In this document: one piece after another, positions 1 to 8,230 of the stretch
How the letters are laid out: every line of letters starts with the position of its first letter
Numbering within the stretch: position 1 is the stretch's first letter
Source: Brevundimonas sp. M20
GTDB taxonomy: Bacteria > Pseudomonadota > Alphaproteobacteria > Caulobacterales > Caulobacteraceae
DNA length: 64,000 bases
Reading direction: 5' to 3'
Assembly (NCBI RefSeq): GCF_006547065.1
Contig: NZ_CP041243.1
Location: forward strand, 2,619,001 to 2,683,000
The notes under the pieces: model-generated
Seen by the model: the letters and a program-made list of their open reading frames with translations, nothing else
What the model was told of the DNA's origin: nothing
The model's database searches: none
Translations under genes and position numbers: made by a program

Positions 1-1140
1 CGAAAGGACATGTCCCTTGGCTTCGAAGATCAGGGCGTGTCCGTCGATGAGGAGCATGACATCCGTCTCGTGTTCCTCGCCGCTCACCGGGTCGGTCCAG
101 AACACCGACGTCAGGACCTCACCATGGGGGAACACCGCACGAAGAACACCAGCCGCCATGGTTTCAAGCGCCGCCCCCCGAGCCTTTCCGATCACCTCGC
201 CCGGCGTCTTCGAAATCCCTTCGGCAAGAGTGGAAAGCACGTCGGCGTGTGCAGAGAAGAGGGTGCCAGGAGAAAAGCAGAACCAGCGGTCATCGATTTT
301 CACCAAAGGCCGCCGCCACATCGGATTGTCGAGCGGGAGATAATCTGGATTCATCGGCGCCAGCGCGCCAGGCTCAAGCGACAACTTGTCGAGGATCACT
401 GCCACGGCTGAGGTGGACAGGTTCAGAAAGGCTCCAGCTACACGGGCGAGCGGCACTTCGAAAAGCGAACACCAGGTTGGGTCGAACGGCCTGACACCGT
501 TGAGCCAACTCGTGATCTCCTCGACGACTGGACTCTCGTCGACAAGACGGGCGACCGCCATGGCGGCTACCATCGCCACCTCCGAAGCGTCCTGAAGCGA
601 CATGCCGAGCACGTGTTTTCCGAACGGCGCGAGCTCATCCCCGATCATCTGAAAAATTTTTCGAGCATGATGCGGATAGAAGGTATGCCGCACTCTCAAT
701 GTCTGATGGCGGCGGCGGGCTAGGAGCTCTGCAGCCTTATCGGCACCCGGCTTCGACGTCTGATCAATGAAGAGGCGTAGATAGGTGTCCAATGCATCAG
801 TCAATCGATGGACATCATCTGGCGCTGGAGTCGCCCCATTTGCAGATGTCCTGAGCAGAAGGGTCTGAGCGAACTCAAGGACCGCAATATCCACACGTGA
901 CCGCGGAGCGTCGACGGCGCTCACCTTTTCCATCACAGCCAGCATGGTCATGATCGCCACGCCGTCGAATTCTTGGAAACCCTTGCAAAGAACGTCAGTG
1001 GCTTCGTGATAGAGTCGGTCCTGATCGGCCTGCGAAAGATCCGGTATGTCCATCCAGCCATATGTTTCGGCCAAAGGCAGACCGGCACCAAATACGAGAT
1101 CGTCGAGCGTCTGAGGCTTGGTCCGGGACTTAGGTTTCAT
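1..1140 (-). CDS. Partial protein with a C-terminal PD-(D/E)XK/NERD-like nuclease motif (3' end outside window)
   Basis: The reading frame is open from an ATG at 1140 to the left edge, giving the first 380 codons; the stop lies outside the window. Residues 1-300 are mostly helical and match no family I recognise. Near the edge, residues 358-375 read E-T-D, a hydrophobic strand, then F-E-A-K. The D360 to E373-x-K375 spacing is what PD-(D/E)XK or NERD-type nuclease domains show. A nuclease role is inferred from this motif alone. The gene lies 49 bp downstream of the membrane protein gene on the same strand, so they may be co-transcribed. Both sit on the 3' side of tRNA-Arg, where islands often insert. 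Confidence 0.7.
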   Translation of the reverse strand, partial: MKPKSRTKPQTLDDLVFGAGLPLAETYGWMDIPDLSQADQDRLYHEATDVLCKGFQEFDGVAIMTMLAVMEKVSAVDAPRSRVDIAVLEFAQTLLLRTSANGATPAPDDVHRLTDALDTYLRLFIDQTSKPGADKAAELLARRRHQTLRVRHTFYPHHARKIFQMIGDELAPFGKHVLGMSLQDASEVAMVAAMAVARLVDESPVVEEITSWLNGVRPFDPTWCSLFEVPLARVAGAFLNLSTSAVAVILDKLSLEPGALAPMNPDYLPLDNPMWRRPLVKIDDRWFCFSPGTLFSAHADVLSTLAEGISKTPGEVIGKARGAALETMAAGVLRAVFPHGEVLTSVFWTDPVSGEEHETDVMLLIDGHALIFEAKGHVLS

Positions 1141-1189
1141 GTGGTTTGAGTAGCAGCCGCCGAGCGGTCGCCCAATCCTCGCCCAGTGC

Positions 1190-1999
1190 TTAGGCCAGTC
1201 GATGGTGAGACTTCACAACGAAGTCCTCGCGTGCTGCGTCGACCTCGTCGAGCAAGGCGTGCAGCTCACTCGCATGCTGCTTGTAGAGCGCCCGATCTTC
1301 CGCTGTCGGATGCCCTCGCTCTGCACGATCTTCATTAAGGTCGGGATAGAGCGCCAGACGCATCCGTTGCCATTTGCCGAAGACAAAGAAGTGCTGCTGG
1401 AGGAAGATGCCCAGCTTCGAAGAAACCTCGGCCAGCTGCTCGGCGGACGCGGCCAGCGACTCGTCTAGGAAGCGATTAGCCGGATCGCGTAGGGCGTGGA
1501 CCAATTCGCCGAGATTGTTCTGGTCTAAGAAATAAGTGTGGTCGGCACCGATGGAGTGGGCGAGGCTCTCAAGATCCGTCAGCGGATAGTCCTTATCCAG
1601 CCGCTCGACGATCGGCTTGTCGTGTTCTCGAACACGGCCCCGCGACAGGCGCTGGTCTAGGGACTGACCGCGCACCATCAGGTAATGATAGACCAGCGCT
1701 ACAACGATCAGCGCCAGGCCCCAGCCGGGACCAGGTAGGTCGTTCACTTCGACGGCCAGATACCTCGAGGCGGCTGCCACGAGGATCGGCTCCCAAAATG
1801 GTTGCACCAAGAGCGCAACGCCGGCGGCGGCGACAAGCCAAGCCAGGCGCGTTGATGCTGCCGGCCGGATCAGCGGCCAAATCTTTTCGAAAAGTGCCAC
1901 GAGCCGGGTCGTGATCGGGTCGATGTGGGTTTTGAGGACCTTTTCCATTTCAGGCTCTTTCGGAAGCGCCGGCCTAATGTCGAGCATTAGCTTGACCAT
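1190..1999 (-). CDS. Hypothetical membrane protein, two predicted TM helices plus soluble tail
   Basis: This 269-residue protein is of unrecognised family. Two hydrophobic stretches at about residues 52-70 and 91-110 look like membrane helices. They are followed by a roughly 150-residue charged, helix-rich domain containing phrases such as YFLDQNNLGELVHAL. Starts at residues 1, 5 and 18 are all possible, and none has a strong ribosome site; the third (1948) has a weak AAAGAG upstream. The gene precedes the partial PD-(D/E)XK-like gene on the same strand. A membrane protein paired with a putative nuclease next to a tRNA is compatible with a small accessory or defence locus, but no function can be assigned. 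Confidence 0.6.
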   Translation of the reverse strand: MVKLMLDIRPALPKEPEMEKVLKTHIDPITTRLVALFEKIWPLIRPAASTRLAWLVAAAGVALLVQPFWEPILVAAASRYLAVEVNDLPGPGWGLALIVVALVYHYLMVRGQSLDQRLSRGRVREHDKPIVERLDKDYPLTDLESLAHSIGADHTYFLDQNNLGELVHALRDPANRFLDESLAASAEQLAEVSSKLGIFLQQHFFVFGKWQRMRLALYPDLNEDRAERGHPTAEDRALYKQHASELHALLDEVDAAREDFVVKSHHRLA

Positions 2000-2372
2000 A
2001 AGGAGCGACGTCCGGTCCTCTTGTCTAGGGTACGGCGCGATGTGGCTGAATGGTCACGGCATCGCGACCAATCGAACGGGCTGACATCGGCTCCGCCACG
2101 TGGAGTTTGGAGGCGCGACGCTTTAGAGGGGCTCGATCCCGTTGTGTTCGTGTGTGGTGGGCCTGCCTTCCACAACGGGTCGGCTGTTGGCTCTGCCCAA
2201 AGCGGTTGAATGTCCGCTTTCTGTACCTGAGCAAGGACCTGCTCCTGGCGCACCGCTGACATTGGCTGCTCCGCCAGGCTCCAATCAGCCGCCACCCTCT
2301 TGAGAGCGGCTCGCACCTTGAGCGACCCTTAGTGTGCAATGAGCAGGTTCTAAGTGGTCTCGATATAGCGCA
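2000..2372. other. Intergenic region between tRNA-Arg and the left accessory genes
   Basis: No credible gene is visible in these 373 bp. Several frames are open, but they lack ribosome sites and familiar protein patterns and overlap one another on both strands. I saw no copy of the tRNA 3' end here and no integrase, so the boundary of any tRNA-inserted island cannot be placed inside the window. Confidence 0.5.
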
Positions 2373-2449
2373 TGGCGACCCCGGCAGGACTCCAACCTGC
2401 GACCTCGGCTTTAGGAAAGCCTTGCTCTATGCAGCTGAGCTACGGGGCC
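2373..2449 (-). tRNA. tRNA-Arg (anticodon CCT)
   Basis: Read on the minus strand, a 77-nt cloverleaf is visible. The acceptor GGCCCCG pairs with CGGGGTC, allowing one G-T pair. The D stem is GCTC/GAGC. The anticodon loop TTCCTAA gives anticodon CCT for codon AGG. The T stem is GCAGG/CCTGC, and CCA is encoded at 2373-2375. tRNA-Arg(CCT) is a common insertion point for genomic islands. The Tn7-like element begins 88 bp upstream of the 5' end of this gene, so the mature tRNA is intact. Confidence 0.93.
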
Positions 2450-2490
2450 ATTGACGGGTGAACTAGCCGAGCGCGAAGCGCGACGGAAGC

Positions 2491-2525
2491 GGGGCGGCGG
2501 CGATTTCTTCCCGCCGCCCCTTTTT
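2491..2525 (+). terminator. Rho-independent-like terminator with no obvious gene
   Basis: A perfect 10-bp GC-rich stem (2491-2500 with 2511-2520, 10-nt loop) is followed by five T residues, so it should act on plus-strand transcription. No plus-strand gene precedes it; the neighbouring tRNA runs the other way. It ends 11 bp before the Tn7-like insertion point, so it may be a leftover of the ancestral locus or part of the target recognised at insertion. Confidence 0.7.
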
Positions 2526-2531
2526 CATGCC

Positions 2532-2536
2532 CAAAG
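2532..2536. repeat. Target-site duplication, left copy (CAAAG)
   Basis: The five bases CAAAG directly precede the left transposon end and are repeated exactly at 30442-30446, just outside the right end. A 5-bp duplication is the hallmark of Tn7-family insertion and shows that both ends were mobilised together. Confidence 0.95.
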
Positions 2537-2552
2537 TGTCGCCGCAAGTTAA
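2537..2552 (+). repeat. Left terminal inverted repeat of the Tn7-like element
   Basis: TGTCGCCGCAAGTTAA begins with the TGT typical of Tn7-family ends. It matches the reverse complement of 30426-30441 at all 16 positions. Confidence 0.95.
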
Positions 2553-2560
2553 CGCTGACG
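2545..2560 (+). promoter_or_regulatory. TnsB-type binding site L1
   Basis: CAAGTTAACGCTGACG overlaps the terminal repeat. It fits the pattern CAAGYTAASRSTGTCG shared with sites at 2612, 30296, 30396 and 30418, allowing one change. Tn7-family transposases bind such repeats at each end. Confidence 0.8.
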
Positions 2561-2611
2561 ATCTAACTCGCGGATTTCCTTGGTTGCGCTCTTCTCCGAC
2601 CAAAAGAGCAC

Positions 2612-2627
2612 CAAGCTAACGCTGTCG
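2612..2627 (+). promoter_or_regulatory. TnsB-type binding site L2
   Basis: CAAGCTAACGCTGTCG is a second copy of the end motif, 67 bp from L1 in the same orientation. A weaker, doubtful third copy may lie near 2655-2670. Confidence 0.8.
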
Positions 2628-2779
2628 TCAGCTCGCGGCACAGGCAGGCGCCCACGAGTTTGCTCCTGACTCGTAGGCGACCTTTGGAAGGTCCGCTCGT
2701 AACACTCGAGGTTGTCGAACGGGATGAGAACACTCATTGTGACGCTAGCACGACTCCGTTGGTCAGACGGGGGAGAGGC

Positions 2780-4261
2780 GTGGGGTGGGACGTCACGGTG
2801 GACTACCAAACTCTTGAAGCGCTGCGGCGCATGAACCCTGCGTGGCGGCTACTCACCGCCACACACGCGCCGTTCGTCGCAAGCTTCCTGCATGAAGCGT
2901 TTATCCGCACGAATATCCGGACCTATCTGCAGTCGGACCTCGCGGTGAAGCTCGACGACCATCTCTACCGGCTGCGAACGCAGTCGACTGAAGAAGCCTT
3001 GCCCAAGACTGCGAGTGAGTATCTCGACGATTGGGCGTCGGATGAACGCGGCTGGCTGCGAAAATATTACGCAGGCGGCACGGACGAGGCTTCCTTCGAC
3101 ATCACGCCCACCACGGAAAAGGCGTTGGAGTGGCTTGCCAGCCTGCAAGCCCGGCGGTTCGTCGGCGCCGAGTCACGGATGATGACCGTCTTCGATCTGC
3201 TTCGGCAGTTGGTTGAAAGGGCTCAGTCCGATCCTGGCGTCCGGATCGCGGAGTTGCAGAAGCGCAAGACCGAGATCGATCGCGAGATCCATGACATTCA
3301 GAAGGGGCGCCTGGAGGTTCTCGACCCCACCCAGATCCGGGAGCGTTTCCTGCAGGTCGCGGGCACCGCCCGGGGCCTTCTCTCCGACTTCCGTGAGGTG
3401 GAGCAGAACTTCCGCAATCTCGACCGCGAAGTGCGGGAGCGCATCGCCACTTGGGATGGCAGCAAGGCGGGACTTCTGGAGGAGGTCTTCGGTCGGCGCG
3501 ACCTGATCGCGGACTCAGATCAGGGCAAGAGCTTCAGAGCCTTCTGGGACCTGTTGATGTCGCCCACGCGTCAGGAAGAACTTTCATCACTGCTTGAGTC
3601 GACCTTCGCCATGGAAGCGGTTCAAGCGCTCGAACCGGACGGACGGCTTCTTCGCATCCACTACGACTGGCTCGAAGCCGGCGAGACCGCGCAAAGGACC
3701 GTGGCGCGCCTTTCGGAGCAGCTACGACGTTACTTGGACGACCAGGCGTGGTTGGAGAACCGCCGGATCATGGACCTGTTGCGGCAGATCGAGCAGAACG
3801 CTCTGGCGGCCCGGAGCAATCCTCCGCCCGGCGACTTGATGCTGCTCGACGAGGCAGGCCCGCGCCTTGGCTTGGGGCTGGATCGCCCGCTGTTCACGCC
3901 GCCGAACAGGGCTGAGCTTGATGTCGAGATCTCCGAAGAGGACCTCGATCCTGCTTCGCTGGACGCCCTTTTCGCAACCACCCATGTCGACAAGGCGCGT
4001 CTCTTGCAATCGATCCGCCAGGCGCTGCAGTTCAGTAGTCAGATTTCCCTCGGAGAGCTCCTTGATGCCCACCCCCTCGAGCAAGGCCTTGCGGAGCTGA
4101 TCGGCTATCTGAGCTTGGCGGCCGATGACGCTGACGCCTTCATCGACGACGCGCAACGCATGGCGATCTCCTGGACGGACGAAGCGGGGGTCGTCCGCCG
4201 CGCCTATATGCCCGTGGTGTTGTTCAAGCGGCCGACGCCTGCGATCGAGGCGGTGTCCTGA
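2780..4261 (+). CDS. jetA: Wadjet subunit JetA (DUF3375, MukF/kleisin-like)
   Basis: JetA is the kleisin-like subunit of the Wadjet SMC complex, which senses and restricts small circular plasmids. The protein opens with L-R-R-M-N-P-A-W-R-L-L and A-P-F-V-A-S-F-L, the start expected of DUF3375, followed by long helical and coiled regions and a C-terminal winged-helix-like part. It has 493 residues, normal for the family. I place the start at the GTG at 2780, which follows GGGGGAGAGGC. The frame is open back to 2660, but that stretch holds no family homology and runs into the transposon end; a GTG at 2798 is also possible. One base separates the stop from jetB. It is the first gene of jetABCD and sits directly inside the left end. 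Confidence 0.9.
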   Translation: MGWDVTVDYQTLEALRRMNPAWRLLTATHAPFVASFLHEAFIRTNIRTYLQSDLAVKLDDHLYRLRTQSTEEALPKTASEYLDDWASDERGWLRKYYAGGTDEASFDITPTTEKALEWLASLQARRFVGAESRMMTVFDLLRQLVERAQSDPGVRIAELQKRKTEIDREIHDIQKGRLEVLDPTQIRERFLQVAGTARGLLSDFREVEQNFRNLDREVRERIATWDGSKAGLLEEVFGRRDLIADSDQGKSFRAFWDLLMSPTRQEELSSLLESTFAMEAVQALEPDGRLLRIHYDWLEAGETAQRTVARLSEQLRRYLDDQAWLENRRIMDLLRQIEQNALAARSNPPPGDLMLLDEAGPRLGLGLDRPLFTPPNRAELDVEISEEDLDPASLDALFATTHVDKARLLQSIRQALQFSSQISLGELLDAHPLEQGLAELIGYLSLAADDADAFIDDAQRMAISWTDEAGVVRRAYMPVVLFKRPTPAIEAVS

Positions 4262-4262
4262 G

Positions 4263-4865
4263 ATGAGCACGCCTGCCGATGTGGATCCGCTCTCCCTGGT
4301 GACGGTCGCGCTGTTTAGAGGCGTCACCAACCGGGACGACGACCTGCTGCTTTGGCAGCATTTGCTGAACCTCCAGAGCCGGGTACGCGACTATGTGCGG
4401 GTCCTGGGGCTCGAACTGGTCCTGGATGAAGGCGAAGGCTTCGCGTATCTGCGCCAGCGTGACGAGGACGGCGAGACGCCGACGATCCCGCGCCTAATCC
4501 CGCGCCGGCAGCTCGGCTTTGGGGTCAGCCTGCTGCTCGCGCTTTTGCGCAAGAAGCTCGCCGAGTTCGATGCAAGCAGCGCCGAGGCGCGCTTGGTGCT
4601 TCAGCCCGACGAAATGGTCGAGATGATGCGGCTGTTCCTCCCGGACACGACGAACGAGGCGCGGCTACGCCAGCGGATCGAGGCGCATATCAACCGCGCT
4701 GTAGAGATGGGTTTCCTCCGGCGAATGCGCGGCAGCGAGGAACTCTACGAGGTTCAGCGCATCCTTAAAGCCTTCGTCGACGCCCAGTGGCTCAGCGACT
4801 TCAACGCGCGCCTCGAAAGCTACCAGCGCCATGCTTCGGGATTGCAAGAGGGAGATGAGGCATGA
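4263..4865 (+). CDS. jetB: Wadjet subunit JetB (DUF4194, MukE-like)
   Basis: JetB is the small KITE/MukE-like subunit that binds JetA and assembles with the SMC subunit JetC. The protein has 200 residues, usual for DUF4194. It carries the winged-helix patterns expected, for example R-Q-L-G-F-G-V-S-L-L-L-A-L-L and the R-I-E-A-H-I-N-R-A-V-E-M-G-F-L region before the C-terminal helix. The ATG at 4263 is one base after the jetA stop. Its own stop overlaps the jetC start as ATGA (4862-4865), indicating translational coupling. Sequence identity between JetB proteins is low, so the call rests partly on its position between jetA and jetC. Confidence 0.9.
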   Translation: MSTPADVDPLSLVTVALFRGVTNRDDDLLLWQHLLNLQSRVRDYVRVLGLELVLDEGEGFAYLRQRDEDGETPTIPRLIPRRQLGFGVSLLLALLRKKLAEFDASSAEARLVLQPDEMVEMMRLFLPDTTNEARLRQRIEAHINRAVEMGFLRRMRGSEELYEVQRILKAFVDAQWLSDFNARLESYQRHASGLQEGDEA

Positions 4866-7800
4866 CTGAGGCCGTCATCGATCCCGATGTGGCGGAACGC
4901 ACGCGCACAGGCATGCGCCTGGAGCGCTGCGAAGTCCTGAACTGGGGCACCTTCCACGGCCATGTCTGGTCGCTCGACCTCAATGGCGACAATGCCCTGC
5001 TCACGGGCGATATCGGCTCCGGCAAGTCCACGCTGGTCGATGCGGTAACGACCCTGCTCGTCCCTGCCCAGAAGATCGCCTACAACAAGGCCGCCGGCGC
5101 CGAGGCCCGCGAGCGCGATCTGCGCTCCTATGTGCTGGGTTATTTCAAGTCGGAGCGGGTCGACGGCGGCTATTCCGCCAAACCGGTCGGACTGCGGGAC
5201 CACAAGACCTGTTCCGTCATTCTGGGCCGATTCAGGAACGAAGCCTTCGGGCAGGATGTGACCCTCGCACAGGTGTTCTGGTTTCGTGAGCCCCAAGGGC
5301 AGCCGTCACGCTTCTACGTCGTCGCCGACACGCAGCTCTCGATCACCGAGCACTTCCAGAATTTCGGCGGCGACGTCCTGGCGCTCAAGAAGCGTCTCCG
5401 CGCGCTTTCGTCCGTTGAGGTGCACGACAGTTTTCCGCCCTATGGGGCCGCGTTCCGGCGGCGGTTCGGCATCCACAGCGACCAGGCGCTGGATCTTTTT
5501 CACCAGACGGTCTCAATGAAGGCGGTGGGCAACCTCACCGATTTTGTCCGTCAGCATATGCTCGAGCCCTTCGATGTCGAACCGCGGATCGAAGCTCTGA
5601 TCGCTCACTTCGAAGACCTGCATCGCGCCCACGAGGCGGTGTTGAAAGCCAAAGCGCAGATCGAAGACCTTCAGCCGCTGGCGAAAGACTGCGACCAGTT
5701 CGAGACCCTTACCGCCGAGGTGCTCGTGCGCCGGGAGGCGCGCGAGGCCTTGAGTCCGTATTTCGCAGGCCTGAAGGCGGGCCTTCTACGCATTCGCTTG
5801 GAGGGGCTGGAGGCCGATCTGGAGCGGGCGAACGCGCGCGCGAAAAGCCTTTTGGCGCGCCAACAGGATCAGGAAGTCCAGCGCGACGAGGTCAGGCGAG
5901 CCATAGCCGACAACGGCGGCGACCGCCTGGAGACGCTGCGGGTGGAGATCGAACGACAGACGCGGGTAAGGGACGAACGGGGTAAGCGGGCTGCACAGTA
6001 CGCAGAACTCGCCAGCAGCGCCGGCTTGCCCGATGCGACCGACGCCGACGCTTTCATCTCCAACCGTCGGCAACTCGATAGCGAAACGAGCGCGGCAGGC
6101 GAACAGGAAGCCGATCTGCAAAACGCGCTAACCGAAAAGCAGATCGAGTTTCGCAAGCTCAAGGACAGCCGGGACGAACTGACGCGCGAGGTGGAATCCT
6201 TGCGGCGGCGGCGTTCGAATATCCCCGCGCGGACCCTAGCCGTGCGTGAGGAGCTCTGCCTGGCCCTGAACCTTGCCGAGACCGACATTCCATTTGTCGG
6301 AGAACTGGTCGAGGTCCGCGCAGAGGAGCGGGCGTGGGAAGGCGCCGCCGAGCGTGTGCTGCATGGCTTCGCCCTGTCCCTGCTCGTGCCCGATGACATT
6401 TATGGCGATGTCGCTGACTGGGTCGACCGAACCCACATCGGCGAGCGGCTAGTCTATTTCAGGGTCCGGGAGCGCCGACCGGTCTCGTCCCCGCTCCACC
6501 CGCACTCCCTGGTGCGCAAACTGGCGGTGAAGAACGACTCCGCCTTTTACGGCTGGCTCGAAATCGAACTCGCTCGTCGGTTCGATTACGCCTGTTGCTC
6601 GACCCTCGAACAGTTTCGGCGCGAGGACCGCGCCATAACGCGTTCCGGCCAGCTGAAGGCCGGCGGCGAGCGACACGAGAAAGACGATCGCCACCGGCTG
6701 GACGATCGGACACGCTACGTTCTTGGCTGGTCCAATCAAGAGAAGATCGCCGCCCTCGCCAAGCAGATCGCCGCCTTGGAGCAGCAGTCCGCTGTTTCCG
6801 GCGGGCTGATTTCGCAGCTGGAAACCAAGCGGCGTGGACTGGCCGAGCGGCTGAAAAAACTGAGCCAGTTGTCGATGTTCGACGATTTCGCCGGGATCGA
6901 CTGGCGTCCGATCGCCAGCGAGATCGAAAAGCTGGAGGGCGAGCGGCGTCAGCTCCAAGAGGGGTCCGACGCCCTCAAGACTCTAACGGCGAACCTGACC
7001 GAGATCGAACAAGACATCGGGGCGATCATGGCGCGCCACAAGAGCGCGTCCGACGAGGCGGTTCGGCTCGGAGAGCGTCGACGCGTTGACACCGAGCAGC
7101 TTCGGATCGCCACCGACCAGGAGGCCGTGGCGACGGATCAGGTTCGGGACGTCGTCTTCCCGCGTCTGGACCGCCTGCGGGTTGAAGCGCTTGGCGAGCA
7201 CAAGCTTTCCATTGAGGGCTGCGATGCCCGGGAGCGAGAGCTCCGCGATTGGCTGCAGACGCAGATCGACAACGAGGGACGCCGGATAGAACGGGTACGC
7301 GACCGCATCATCAGCGCGATGCGGGCCTACAAGGACGCGTATCCCCTCGAGACTAGGGATGTGGACGCCGCGATCGAGGCGAACGGCGAATACCGGGCCA
7401 TGCTGGCGGCGTTGCTGGCTGATGACCTGCCGAAATTCGAGGCGCGGTTCAAGGCGCTGCTGAACGAGAACACTATCCGCGAGGTCGCCAACTTCCAGTC
7501 CCAACTAGCTCGCGAGAGGGAGACGATCCGTGAGCGCATCGAACGGATCAACCAGTCGCTTCGTGGGATCGCTTACAATCCCGGCCGTTACATCGTGCTC
7601 GAGGCCGAGCCCAACAGCGATATCGAGATCCGGGATTTCCAGCAGGATCTGCGGGCCTGCACGGAAGGCGCGCTGACCGGTTCGGACGACAGCGACTACT
7701 CGGAAGCCAAATTCCTACAGGTGAAGCGCATCATCGAGCGCTTCCGCGGGCGCGAAGGGTCAGCCGAGCTCGACAAGCGCTGGAGCCGGAAGGTCACAGA

Positions 7801-8230
7801 CGTGCGGAGCTGGTTTGTGTTCTCGGCCTCGGAACGCTGGCGGGAGGACGATACCGAGCACGAGCATTACGCGGACTCCGGCGGCAAATCCGGCGGTCAG
7901 AAGGAGAAGCTGGCGTACACCGTGCTCGCGGCGAGCCTTGCCTATCAGTTCGGACTTGAGGTCGGCGCTTCACAGTCCCGGTCCTTCCATTTCGTGCTGA
8001 TCGACGAGGCGTTCGGCCGGGGGTCGGACGAGTCGACGCGCTACGGTCTGGAACTGTTCCGGAAGTTGGACCTGCAGCTCCTGATCGTCACGCCGCTCCA
8101 GAAGATCCACACCATCGAGCCCTTCGTCGCGGCGGTCGGCTTCGTGCACAACGAGGGCGGTCGGCGCTCGATGCTCCGCAACCTGTCCATCGAAGAGTAC
8201 AGGCAGGAACGCCTGCTTCGGACCGCATGA
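4862..8230 (+). CDS. jetC: Wadjet SMC ATPase JetC (MukB-like)
   Basis: JetC is the SMC-family motor of Wadjet. Its dimers extrude DNA loops, and circular DNA that is extruded completely is handed to JetD for cleavage. The 1122-residue protein shows Walker A G-D-I-G-S-G-K-S-T at about residues 49-57. Long coiled coils flank a hinge-like region around 480-560. Near the C terminus are the ABC signature S-G-G-K-S-G-G-Q and Walker B F-V-L-I-D-E-A-F-G, so the ATPase looks intact. The start overlaps the jetB stop (ATGA) and the stop overlaps the jetD start (ATGA). The large size and split ATPase head fit Wadjet rather than RecN or SbcC. Confidence 0.95.
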   Translation: MTEAVIDPDVAERTRTGMRLERCEVLNWGTFHGHVWSLDLNGDNALLTGDIGSGKSTLVDAVTTLLVPAQKIAYNKAAGAEARERDLRSYVLGYFKSERVDGGYSAKPVGLRDHKTCSVILGRFRNEAFGQDVTLAQVFWFREPQGQPSRFYVVADTQLSITEHFQNFGGDVLALKKRLRALSSVEVHDSFPPYGAAFRRRFGIHSDQALDLFHQTVSMKAVGNLTDFVRQHMLEPFDVEPRIEALIAHFEDLHRAHEAVLKAKAQIEDLQPLAKDCDQFETLTAEVLVRREAREALSPYFAGLKAGLLRIRLEGLEADLERANARAKSLLARQQDQEVQRDEVRRAIADNGGDRLETLRVEIERQTRVRDERGKRAAQYAELASSAGLPDATDADAFISNRRQLDSETSAAGEQEADLQNALTEKQIEFRKLKDSRDELTREVESLRRRRSNIPARTLAVREELCLALNLAETDIPFVGELVEVRAEERAWEGAAERVLHGFALSLLVPDDIYGDVADWVDRTHIGERLVYFRVRERRPVSSPLHPHSLVRKLAVKNDSAFYGWLEIELARRFDYACCSTLEQFRREDRAITRSGQLKAGGERHEKDDRHRLDDRTRYVLGWSNQEKIAALAKQIAALEQQSAVSGGLISQLETKRRGLAERLKKLSQLSMFDDFAGIDWRPIASEIEKLEGERRQLQEGSDALKTLTANLTEIEQDIGAIMARHKSASDEAVRLGERRRVDTEQLRIATDQEAVATDQVRDVVFPRLDRLRVEALGEHKLSIEGCDARERELRDWLQTQIDNEGRRIERVRDRIISAMRAYKDAYPLETRDVDAAIEANGEYRAMLAALLADDLPKFEARFKALLNENTIREVANFQSQLARERETIRERIERINQSLRGIAYNPGRYIVLEAEPNSDIEIRDFQQDLRACTEGALTGSDDSDYSEAKFLQVKRIIERFRGREGSAELDKRWSRKVTDVRSWFVFSASERWREDDTEHEHYADSGGKSGGQKEKLAYTVLAASLAYQFGLEVGASQSRSFHFVLIDEAFGRGSDESTRYGLELFRKLDLQLLIVTPLQKIHTIEPFVAAVGFVHNEGGRRSMLRNLSIEEYRQERLLRTA

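Noticed and set aside
2000..2372. Duplicated tRNA 3' end or integrase marking a tRNA-inserted island
   Set aside because: No copy of the tRNA 3' sequence and no recombinase gene was seen; the possible island continues outside the window.
2660..2779. N-terminal extension of JetA
   Set aside because: The frame is open, but the stretch overlaps the transposon end region, has no family homology, and a good ribosome site precedes the GTG at 2780.
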